Positions 47,579 to 54,604 of a DNA stretch of 60,682 bases are shown piece after piece (positions within the stretch are counted from its first letter, which is position 1; every line of letters begins with the position of its first letter). A model generated the notes under the pieces. It saw only the letters and a program-made list of their open reading frames with translations, was not told the origin of the DNA and did no database searches. This stretch comes from Bacillota bacterium (GTDB lineage: Bacteria; Bacillota; Clostridia; Caldicoprobacterales; DTU083): NCBI GenBank assembly GCA_029549985.1, contig JAKPIB010000027.1, forward strand, positions 1 to 60,682, given 5' to 3'. Position numbers and translations under genes: made by a program.

Positions 47579-47775
47579 ACAAACCCTCCTTATATACTGA
47601 CTTGATATATAGATTTTATAGGTTTTGACATATATATTCAATAGCTTTTTGGAAAATATCGCTTTATGTCGGCAGTTTTCATGATTTTGCTTGCAAGCCC
47701 CTGCGGCATCTAATAGAATTAACATGATCATAAGCAAGGATTTTGTCAGATGGTCATGTAAATGGAAGAGCGGAG

Positions 47776-48495
47776 ATGAATATACATATGAATATCCTGA
47801 TCGCAGACGATGAAAATGACATCCGGAACCTAGTCAAATTAAGCCTTGAGGAAAACGGGTTCACCGTCCTTACGGCGCAAAACGGGAAGGAAGCCTGGGA
47901 GATATTTTCATCCCGGGATGTACACCTAGCCATCCTTGATGTGATGATGCCCATAATGGATGGATTCAACCTCCTGCGCAAGATCCGGGAATGCAGCACT
48001 ATCCCGGTCATCTTCCTGACCGCAAGGGCGGATGACATGGACAAGGTGCTGGGACTGGGGCTCGGGGCGGACGATTATCTCGTGAAACCCTTTTCCATTG
48101 CCGAGCTGATAGCCCGTGTAGGCGCACAGCTGCGACGGAGCAATGAGTATCAGTCACCAAAGGAAAGCTCCGGTGCATGCATCACCTATGGAGACCTGGC
48201 CATAGACAAGGAGAAATGCTGCGCCTTCAAGGGTGGAAAACCGATCGAGCTGGGTGCAAAGGAGTACAAGCTCCTCCTGCATTTTATGGAGCACCCGGAG
48301 AAGGTTTTCACAAAGCGGCAGCTTTACCAGGCAGTATGGGACGAGGACTACTACTTCGACGACAATACCATAATGGTGCATATCAGCCGGATCAGGAACC
48401 GGATCGAGGATGACCCGCAGGACCAGAAGTACCTGAAAACCATTCGCGGCATAGGCTACAAGCTCCATTATACCGGTAACGGCCATGAGAAGTAA
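47776..48495 (+). CDS. OmpR-family response regulator
   Basis: A 239-residue regulator. The receiver has the acid pair IADDEND, phospho-acceptor LAILDVMMPIMDG, switch threonine FLTARAD and lysine LVKPF. The winged-helix DNA-binding domain follows (ELGAKEYKLLLHFMEHPEKV ... VHISRIRNRIEDD ... IRGIGYKL). ATG 47776 and ATG 47788 are both possible starts; neither has an ideal ribosome site. The kinase gene overlaps its end by 11 bases. A likely binding site is the pair of GATTTAAGATA repeats spaced 11 bases apart at 49879-49900, just after the kinase gene. Confidence 0.92.
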   Translation: MNIHMNILIADDENDIRNLVKLSLEENGFTVLTAQNGKEAWEIFSSRDVHLAILDVMMPIMDGFNLLRKIRECSTIPVIFLTARADDMDKVLGLGLGADDYLVKPFSIAELIARVGAQLRRSNEYQSPKESSGACITYGDLAIDKEKCCAFKGGKPIELGAKEYKLLLHFMEHPEKVFTKRQLYQAVWDEDYYFDDNTIMVHISRIRNRIEDDPQDQKYLKTIRGIGYKLHYTGNGHEK

Positions 48496-49885
48496 GCTTT
48501 CCAACCAGTTCCTAAGAAATTTCCTGATGATTTTCCTGCTGACGATACTGGATACGGTATTGGCTTTTGTGCTCCTCTCCTTTGCCAGCGGGCTGATAGC
48601 GGGATCTCTGGCTAAAAACCGGTATCCTGCCAGTGCCATCGTCAGAGATGATTACAATGAGATCGACGCTACTGCCGTCGTTGAAAACGGCGGAGGGGTG
48701 CAGGTGGTGGACAGGGACTACCGTGTCGTTTATTCCAGAGGCCTTGACACCATCGGAAAGGACAGGCTGACGGTTGAAGAGTTCACGGCTTTACTGACGG
48801 AAAGCAAGGATAAACCCTACCATTACGATATCCTCTATCATCCCGAGGGCGGGTTCTGGCTGATCGTCACCTTTCCTACCTCTATCCGGCTGGACTTTGC
48901 CCTGGTATACAACAAGGCGGCAGCAGCCGGTGATTATGCCCGGGCGGGAGGGGCGATCGCCCTTGTCGTCCTTATCTACCTTTCGGTCCTTGCTCTGTTC
49001 GCTTTTATCTATTCGAGGATCACGGCAGCGAGCATAACCGTTCCCTTGCGCAAGCTCTGTGACGGTACAAGGCTCCTGCGGGAAGGGGATTATTCGGTCA
49101 GGGTGGATCTGCGCCTCAGGAATGAGTTTGCAGAGCTTCAGAACACCTTCAACGACATGGCAGCCAGGATCGAGCATGAGATCTCCATGCGCAAAAGGTC
49201 CGAGGAGGACAGGCGGCGGCTGATCCTTGACATCTCCCATGACCTTAAAAACCCCATGTCCAGCATACAGGGCTATGCCGAGCTGCTCATCAGGAATCCG
49301 GGCATACCGGAGCAGGAGCGGGATGAATACCTGGAGACCATCCAAAGCAACAGCAAAAGGGCCAACCGGCTGCTTACCGAGCTGTTTGAGCTATCGCAGC
49401 TGGACAGCCCGGAGTTCTCCTTGAAGCTTGTAAAGACAGATATCTGCGAGTTTCTCCGGCAACTATGCGGTGAGCTCGTGCCGCTGCTGGAGCGGGAAGG
49501 CTTCAGATATGAATTCGATATCCCTGAGGACAGTGTTTTTGTGATGCTGGATCCCGACAGATTCAACCGGATCATTCAAAATCTGGCAAGCAATGCGATG
49601 CGCTACAATCCCAGAGGGACACAGGCCACGGTAAGCCTTGCGGTGCAGGATGACCAGGTCCTTATCGATTTCAGTGATGACGGGGTCGGGATACCGGACG
49701 AGCTTGCAGACACGATATTCAACCCCTTCGTCCGGGCGGATGATTCACGCAACTCAAGGACCGGCGGCAGCGGATTGGGGCTTTCCATAGCGAAGAAGAT
49801 CGCAAAGGCGCACGGAGGCGATCTGGTGCTCCTCTCAGGCAGCAGCCGGGGCAGCACCTTCAGGATCACGATACCCACGATTTAA
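48485..49885 (+). CDS. Membrane sensor histidine kinase
   Basis: A 466-residue kinase. Two membrane segments (about residues 12-40 and 158-180) enclose an extracellular sensor of about 115 residues, followed by a HAMP domain (RITAASITVPLRKLCDGTRL), the H-box DISHDLKNPMSSIQGY, and the ATPase domain with N-box LASNAMRYN, G1 DDGVGIPDE and G2 GGSGLGLSIAKK. It phosphorylates the regulator encoded just upstream, with which it overlaps by 11 bases. The sensed signal is unknown. Its stop codon lies inside the first regulatory repeat at 49879. Confidence 0.92.
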   Translation: MRSKLSNQFLRNFLMIFLLTILDTVLAFVLLSFASGLIAGSLAKNRYPASAIVRDDYNEIDATAVVENGGGVQVVDRDYRVVYSRGLDTIGKDRLTVEEFTALLTESKDKPYHYDILYHPEGGFWLIVTFPTSIRLDFALVYNKAAAAGDYARAGGAIALVVLIYLSVLALFAFIYSRITAASITVPLRKLCDGTRLLREGDYSVRVDLRLRNEFAELQNTFNDMAARIEHEISMRKRSEEDRRRLILDISHDLKNPMSSIQGYAELLIRNPGIPEQERDEYLETIQSNSKRANRLLTELFELSQLDSPEFSLKLVKTDICEFLRQLCGELVPLLEREGFRYEFDIPEDSVFVMLDPDRFNRIIQNLASNAMRYNPRGTQATVSLAVQDDQVLIDFSDDGVGIPDELADTIFNPFVRADDSRNSRTGGSGLGLSIAKKIAKAHGGDLVLLSGSSRGSTFRITIPTI

Positions 49886-49900
49886 GATAGATTTAAGATA
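49879..49900. promoter_or_regulatory. Direct repeat GATTTAAGATA x2, probable OmpR-type regulator site
   Basis: Two exact 11-base copies stand head to tail at 49879-49889 and 49890-49900. An 11-base period is one helical turn and is the pattern for tandem binding of OmpR/PhoB-family regulators. The site lies about 35 bases before a TATAGA -10 candidate (49933-49938) and ahead of the lipoprotein gene. Confidence 0.6.
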
Positions 49901-49960
49901 CACATCAGCTGTATGAAAGGTTCGATCGCTACTATAGAGATGAGCCTGGAATTCAGCTGA
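49890..49960 (+). repeat. Promoter cassette, copy 1 (before the lipoprotein gene)
   Basis: This stretch aligns over about 70 bases with 50581-50651 (before the methyltransferase gene). Shared blocks include GTATGAAAGGT and the CCTGRAATWCAGC tail. Both copies stand between a GATYTAAG element and the start codon of a gene, so they look like duplicated regulated promoters. Confidence 0.55.
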
Positions 49961-49985
49961 TTTTTTTATTGGAGGAGATGATCAT

Positions 49986-50378
49986 ATGAAGCTTATGCCT
50001 TATGGTAAGATGCTGCTGTTGACAGCCGCCATCCTGGCGCTCCTTACCTGCTGTGCGCCAAGGGGCAGCATAGTGATCCTCGAGGATCCGAGTGGTACAC
50101 GAGCCATAATGGACTTTTGCGGATGGAGCTTAAAAAACAAGTGCGAGCTTTCACTTGACAAGGGCGATGTGCTGCAAGTGGAGGTCAACTGCAAATACGG
50201 GGATATCGCACTTGACATAAGCGGCAGAAAGGGCAGTGAGCCCTATATGGGGAGGAAACTGAAGTCAACCACCTTTACAGTTACGGTGTCTGAAACGGAT
50301 ACATATGCGATCCTGATCGCCGGTAAAAATGCGACCGGCAAGGTCCTGGTAAAAGCGCTGCCGGGTAAAGGGAATTGA
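49986..50378 (+). CDS. Small lipoprotein of unknown function
   Basis: A 130-residue protein with a lipoprotein signal ending LALLTCCAP, so a cysteine near residue 22-23 is acylated and the protein is held on the outer membrane face. The mature part begins GSIVILEDPSGTRA and looks like a small beta-sandwich (VLQVEVNCKYGDIALDISG, then FTVTVSETDTYAILIAGK). I do not recognise a family. GGAGGAG precedes ATG 49986. It follows the two-component genes and the direct-repeat site, so it is a likely target. A decayed paralogue lies at 52457. After its TGA the same frame stays open to 50531 and would encode a hydrophobic helix. Confidence 0.72.
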   Translation: MKLMPYGKMLLLTAAILALLTCCAPRGSIVILEDPSGTRAIMDFCGWSLKNKCELSLDKGDVLQVEVNCKYGDIALDISGRKGSEPYMGRKLKSTTFTVTVSETDTYAILIAGKNATGKVLVKALPGKGN

Positions 50379-50580
50379 CGGGGCCATAAGCTGGCTGGGT
50401 TTAAAAGGACAAACACAGGAAGTTGGACAAGGCTTGCGGCCATTTTTGCTGCAGCCACCATCAGCCTGTCCGTACAGGTCATATTGATACACCTTGCTTC
50501 TTCACTTTTCATGATGTTCGGCTTGTACTGATCATCCAGGATTGCATGCTATGCAAACAGGTTCCCAACGAATCAAGGCA

Positions 50581-50651
50581 GATCTAAGGCTTATGTCAGT
50601 TGTATGAAAGGTCCTGCTGATATGCTGATTGTGGACCTGAAATACAGCCTG
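50581..50651 (+). repeat. Promoter cassette, copy 2 (before the methyltransferase gene)
   Basis: See the copy at 49890-49960. Here the regulator element is the single and less perfect GATCTAAGG at 50581-50589, followed by the shared TGTATGAAAGGT block at 50601-50612. The 296-base gap 50379-50674 otherwise holds only an in-frame open stretch to 50531. Confidence 0.5.
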
Positions 50652-50674
50652 ACCCAATCAGGAGGTGATGAACG

Positions 50675-51226
50675 ATGAAGTATGGACCGACTCATCTGGA
50701 GATATTTTTGACAAGGCTGGCATTCTTCTTCTGCAGCAGATCCGTCTACAAAGCCTTTGCCGACCGCCTGCCCCTGACAGGCGGGGAGAAGGTGCTTGAT
50801 TTCGGGTGCGGCATGGGAACGGTCGCGTACTATGCAGCCAAAAGGCTGCACCGGGGGCACCTGACATGCCTGGATATCTCCGAGCGCTGGCTGGATGCCT
50901 GTCGCAGGACCCTGCGGAAGTATGGGAATGTTGATTATCTGCTGGCAGGTTCACCTGCGCTCGCAAAGGAAATCTATGATGTCGTCTACTGCCACTTTGT
51001 TTTGCATGACATCACGGATGATGAGCTGGAGAGGGTCATCCCGGCGCTGGCGGGAGCCCTCAGGCCAGGCGGTGTGCTAGCATTTCGCGAGCCGCTCTGT
51101 GATACTGATAAAGTAAGCCTGATAAAAGACCTGGCAGAACGAAGCGGATTGTTTACCAGGGACAACCGCATAACCGATATACCGATGATGGGGAATGCCC
51201 TGGAATGCCTATACATCAAGAAATAA
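50675..51226 (+). CDS. Class I SAM-dependent methyltransferase
   Basis: A 183-residue methyltransferase with motif I VLDFGCGMGTVAYYA, motif II LTCLDISERWLD and motif IV YDVVYCHFVLHDI, then LRPGGVLAFREP. It resembles UbiE/COQ5-like small-molecule or lipid methyltransferases. The N-terminal segment (LEIFLTRLAFFFCSRSVY) is hydrophobic enough to touch the membrane, which would suit a lipid substrate; this is inference. AGGAGGTGATG precedes ATG 50675. It is the second gene after the two-component system that has the duplicated promoter cassette. Confidence 0.82.
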   Translation: MKYGPTHLEIFLTRLAFFFCSRSVYKAFADRLPLTGGEKVLDFGCGMGTVAYYAAKRLHRGHLTCLDISERWLDACRRTLRKYGNVDYLLAGSPALAKEIYDVVYCHFVLHDITDDELERVIPALAGALRPGGVLAFREPLCDTDKVSLIKDLAERSGLFTRDNRITDIPMMGNALECLYIKK

Positions 51227-51239
51227 AGGAGGTTTAACC

Positions 51240-52454
51240 TTGATCTGGATAGTATTGTTTTTCATATTGATCGTCCTGGCAGTCGTTACGTTTGTCACAC
51301 TCCTGGTCCGGACGGCGCATTGTGCCCTCATCGGCAGGAAAAAAAGGATCACCCCAAAGCATCTTGTTCGTCTGAAAAGGTCAATGATACTCTTTGCAGT
51401 CGCCATGATACTGAACGCAGGCTTGATCACCTTGTCCCAGCTTACCGCTTCCACGCCGCCCATCGTCGATGAAAAGGGCAATAGGCCTGAAAACAGCATA
51501 GCAGAGCTTATAAGGCTGGACCTGAATGGCAGGAAGCAGTGGATCAGTATAAGGGGCTGGGATAGAACCGCGCCTGTCCTGCTCTTTCTGGCTGGTGGCC
51601 CGGGAGGCACCCAGATGGCTGCGGTGCGGCATGAGCTGGCGGAGCTGGAGAAGCATTTTGTCGTGGTCAACTGGGATCAGCCCGGCTCCGGCAAGTCCTA
51701 TAATGCCGAGAGGATCAAAAATATAACGGCCCGGACCTATATCCAGGATGGCCACTCCCTGACGGAGTATTTGAAGGAGCGCTTTTCCCAGGAAAAGATC
51801 TACCTGATAGGCGAATCCTGGGGCAGTGCCCTGGGGATCTTTCTGGTTGATGAGTACCCGGAGTCCTATCACGCATTCATCGGAACGGGGCAAATGGTAG
51901 ACTTTGCCGAAACTGAGCGGCTCGACTACGCAAAGGCCATGGAGATCGCCATGTCCAGGGGAGATACCGGCCTTGTACAAGGACTCGAAGCCAATGGCAT
52001 GCCGCCCTACTACGGAAAGGATGTGACCTGGAAAAGCGTAGTGTACCTAAATTATCTAAGCGCATACATGGCTGCCGACCCCAGGATCCAAAACCCCGGC
52101 TACAATACTCTTAGGGATATCGGGTCTTCCGAGTATGGGCTGCTGGACAAGATCAACTTTTTCCGTGGCATCATCAATACCTATAACCATGTGTACCAAC
52201 AGCTGTATGACATCGATATGAGAAGGGATCATGCGAAGCTGGACGTGCCCGTGTATTTCTTCCTGGGCCGGCATGACATCAATGCACCTACAGTGCTGGC
52301 CGAGGAATATGCGCAGGTACTGGAAGCACCCGTCAGAGAGATCGTATGGTTCGAGCATTCCGGCCACAGCCCATGGATAAACGAGAGAGAGAAATTCATA
52401 TATGAGCTGCTTGCACGCTTTCTGCAAAATGAAAAAGATAATAAGGAGGAGTAA
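51240..52454 (+). CDS. Membrane-anchored alpha/beta hydrolase (proline iminopeptidase-like)
   Basis: A 404-residue protein. Two N-terminal membrane segments (about residues 2-24 and 50-70) precede an alpha/beta hydrolase domain with the oxyanion-site GGPGGTQMA, nucleophile GESWGSALG, acid GRHDINAP and histidine HSGHSPW. The layout of HGGPGG/GESWGS is that of proline iminopeptidases and related S33 hydrolases. Start is TTG 51240, 7 bases behind AAAGGAGG; the longer frame from 51195 overlaps the methyltransferase end. It lies 13 bases after the methyltransferase stop, so the two are one transcript. The substrate is unknown. Confidence 0.8.
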   Translation: MIWIVLFFILIVLAVVTFVTLLVRTAHCALIGRKKRITPKHLVRLKRSMILFAVAMILNAGLITLSQLTASTPPIVDEKGNRPENSIAELIRLDLNGRKQWISIRGWDRTAPVLLFLAGGPGGTQMAAVRHELAELEKHFVVVNWDQPGSGKSYNAERIKNITARTYIQDGHSLTEYLKERFSQEKIYLIGESWGSALGIFLVDEYPESYHAFIGTGQMVDFAETERLDYAKAMEIAMSRGDTGLVQGLEANGMPPYYGKDVTWKSVVYLNYLSAYMAADPRIQNPGYNTLRDIGSSEYGLLDKINFFRGIINTYNHVYQQLYDIDMRRDHAKLDVPVYFFLGRHDINAPTVLAEEYAQVLEAPVREIVWFEHSGHSPWINEREKFIYELLARFLQNEKDNKEE

Positions 52455-52456
52455 AA

Positions 52457-52653
52457 ATGCATCCGATCATTTTTCTACCGATGTTCATGGGCGTGCTTAT
52501 ATTTGTTGCACATTTCTTTGGACCGAAGGGCAGCATCGAGATCCTAAAGGACCCTGACGGCACAAGCTATCCCTCAACAAAGGTCATGTGCTGCAGATCG
52601 GGGTCGTCCATAAAAACGGGAAAATAGACCTTACTGTCACCAATGCTATATGA
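52457..52653 (+). pseudogene. Decayed paralogue of the 49986 lipoprotein
   Basis: AAGGAGGAG and ATG 52457 are intact. The frame gives a hydrophobic start and then PKGSIEILKDPDGTSY, parallel to PRGSIVILEDPSGTRA of the lipoprotein at 49986. After that about 15 residues are missing and the frame shifts: frame 1 stops at 52627, while the +1 frame continues LNKGHVLQIGVVHKNGKIDL, parallel to LDKGDVLQVEVNCKYGDIAL, and stops at 52651-52653. The N-terminal cysteine of the lipobox is also lost. It starts 2 bases after the hydrolase stop, so it is transcribed with it. Confidence 0.7.
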
Positions 52654-52985
52654 AGACCATTTGCATTCTGTTGAATTATGCTTTACTCCGGAGATTAAAG
52701 TTGCACCTGATAATGAATACGCACCCTTGGATCGAAAATGGATACGATGACCTCCACTATTTATGGTGCCTGTCCAGCCAGGCTTACTTCTGAATATAAA
52801 GGAAGACGATTCGAAGGACCTGAAATGGGGATGACAGGCCTGATTTACAAGGATGAGGATATGTTCAGTTTTATCTGTTTCCGTACGATAGTTATGAAGA
52901 TGGTATAATATCGCTTGATGAAAGCGGGAAAGTAAAGGTGACAGTAATAAACCTTTACATAAATATACGGAGCATAAAGTAACCC
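52654..52985 (+). pseudogene. Decayed coding remnants
   Basis: Short open pieces in different frames still look coding, for example VPVQPGLLLNIKEDDSKDLK (near 52767-52830) and FYLFPYDSYEDGIISLDESG (near 52870-52930), but frameshifts and stops separate them. The stretch is more AT-rich than the flanking genes. It may be the rest of the degraded lipoprotein locus or a second lost gene; I see no intact gene between 52654 and 53015. Confidence 0.45.
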
Positions 52986-53015
52986 CCGGAAGATTCAGCG
53001 GTAGCTATATAAATA

Positions 53016-54245
53016 TTATACGACCTGGAAGATGTAAAACTTAAGGTAGTCAGTCTCCGGGACGTTCCACAGGATGGGATGGTCCGGGGCCTGCTGGCGG
53101 GCTTCGATCTGCCTCAATGATACGGCTGCATCCATTGCTGCTTCGGCCAGCACCTTGCGGAACAGGTCGTCCGTCATGAAGTGGCTGCAGCTGCAGGTGG
53201 CCAGGTATCCGCCCCGGGGGAGGAGCTTCATGGCCTTCAGGTTTATCTCCTTGTACCCCCGGGCCGCAGAGCGGACCGTATCGCGGGATTTGGTAAAGGC
53301 AGGCGGGTCAAGGATGATAAAGTCATAGTCCCGGCATTTCTTGTCTGCCAGATCCGTCAGCAGGTCAAACACGTCCTCGCACAGGAAATCCATTCTCCCG
53401 TCCAGCCCGTTGCGCATGGCGTTTGCTTTTGCCATGTCAATGGCCGATTGTGAGATATCCACGCAGGTGACATGGTCCGCCCCGCCCAAAGCCGCATTCA
53501 GGCCAAAGGAGCCGGTATGGGTGAAGCAGTCCAGTACCCGCTTGCCCCTGGCGATCCGGGCCACGGCTGCCCGGTTGTACTTCTGGTCCAGGAAAAAGCC
53601 GGTTTTCTGCCCGTTTTCAACATCCACCAGATATCTTACGCCGTTTTCGTTTATTTCTGTTATGGCTGACTCCGGCACAGGCAGGTGATCGGACCGGTAC
53701 CAGCCCTTATACTCCGGCAGGCCTTCCCGTCCGCGCAAGGCCAGGTCGTTGCGTTCATAGATGCCGGTGATAGTCTCGCCCAGGCCGGCAAGCACCTCCA
53801 ATAGGGCGCGGTATACCGTATCCTTGACAAGCTCCATGCCCAGGCAGGCGATCTGCACTGACAGGATGCTGCCATAGCGGTCTACTGTCAGCCCGGGCAT
53901 CTGGTCGGCTTCACCGTGGATCAGGCGGCAGCAGGCGAAGTCTCCGCCCGGCATGACAGTCTTGCGGTATAACACGGCATACTCCACACGGCGGCGCCAA
54001 AAGCGGTCGTCGAATACATCGTTGGCGTTGCGGGAGATGAGACGGACTGTGATCTTGCTGGCGCTGTTGAAAAAGCCCGTGCCCATGAAGGCATTGCCGG
54101 CAAACACATCCACCAGGCCGCCATTTTGGGGCACGCCCTCTATATTGCGGATCTCTTCCCCGTATATCCATGGGTGTCCTTTTCTTACACTGCGCTCCGC
54201 CTTGGGGGATATCATGACTTTCGGATACTGCCGCTGCTGTTTCAC
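53016..54245 (-). CDS. Class I rRNA large-subunit methyltransferase (RlmI/YwbD-like)
   Basis: A 409-residue protein: an N-terminal PUA RNA-binding domain (VRKGHPWIYGEEIRNIEG), a middle domain, and a Rossmann methyltransferase with FFLDQKYNRAAV, VLDCFTHTGSFGLNAA, VDISQSAIDMAKAN and the catalytic FIILDPPAFTKS. The group methylates cytosine at C5 in 23S rRNA (RlmI) or related sites. The frame is open to ATG 54296, but that part contains the TATAAT promoter; GTG 54245 behind AGGAAAGG gives the more sensible KQQRQYPKVMISPKAERS start. It is a single gene, divergent from the purine operon. Confidence 0.85.
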   Translation of the reverse strand: MKQQRQYPKVMISPKAERSVRKGHPWIYGEEIRNIEGVPQNGGLVDVFAGNAFMGTGFFNSASKITVRLISRNANDVFDDRFWRRRVEYAVLYRKTVMPGGDFACCRLIHGEADQMPGLTVDRYGSILSVQIACLGMELVKDTVYRALLEVLAGLGETITGIYERNDLALRGREGLPEYKGWYRSDHLPVPESAITEINENGVRYLVDVENGQKTGFFLDQKYNRAAVARIARGKRVLDCFTHTGSFGLNAALGGADHVTCVDISQSAIDMAKANAMRNGLDGRMDFLCEDVFDLLTDLADKKCRDYDFIILDPPAFTKSRDTVRSAARGYKEINLKAMKLLPRGGYLATCSCSHFMTDDLFRKVLAEAAMDAAVSLRQIEARQQAPDHPILWNVPETDYLKFYIFQVV

Positions 54246-54284
54246 CTGCGTCACCTTTCCTGAATGGATCTTTTCATGGGCTTG

Positions 54285-54313
54285 ATTATACAACATTTTT
54301 ACGCCGCCTACAA
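54285..54313 (-). promoter_or_regulatory. Promoter of the rRNA methyltransferase gene
   Basis: On the minus strand TTGTAG (54313-54308) and TATAAT (54290-54285) are 17 bases apart. Its place within the upstream open frame shows that the coding start is farther in. Confidence 0.6.
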
Positions 54314-54357
54314 CGAGGCATCATATAGTCCCGCTTATGACGATAGGGAAAAACTTA

Positions 54358-54386
54358 TTGACAAACATGCCACCAAACAATACAAT
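54358..54386 (+). promoter_or_regulatory. SigA promoter of the purB-purA-guaA operon
   Basis: TTGACA at 54358-54363 and TACAAT at 54381-54386 are 17 bases apart. The leader to purB would be about 210 bases and contains a terminator at its very start. Confidence 0.7.
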
Positions 54387-54400
54387 TTATGCGGATGAAC

Positions 54401-54456
54401 AAAGGCGTTCATCATGCCGTGCTTTTTACATGGTATGATGAGCGCTTTCGTTTTTT
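54401..54456 (+). terminator. Attenuator-like terminator in the purB leader
   Basis: AAAGGCGTTCATCATGCC (54401-54418) pairs with GGTATGATGAGCGCTTT (54432-54448) through about 16 pairs with two G-U and one bulge, then CG and six T. It lies only about 10 bases after the predicted transcript start, with purB downstream, so transcripts should often end here unless something prevents folding. Confidence 0.6.
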
Positions 54457-54604
54457 GTGGAAGCCATTGGATAGCGAACATAATCGTACAGATTTTAGCA
54501 AATATAGGCTTGGAAGGCTTGGGTCTTGCAGCTATCAAACAAACAAGTTTAAGGGAAAATATGAAGACGAAGCAGCGCAAAGAAAGTATTGGAGGAGGAC
54601 AGGC

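Noticed and set aside
54389-54604. N-terminal extension of purB from ATG 54389
   Set aside because: It would run through a terminator hairpin and has no ribosome site; GGAGGAGG before ATG 54605 gives the standard protein.
54387-54604. Purine riboswitch before purB
   Set aside because: None of the conserved purine aptamer core sequences is present and no suitable three-way junction can be drawn.
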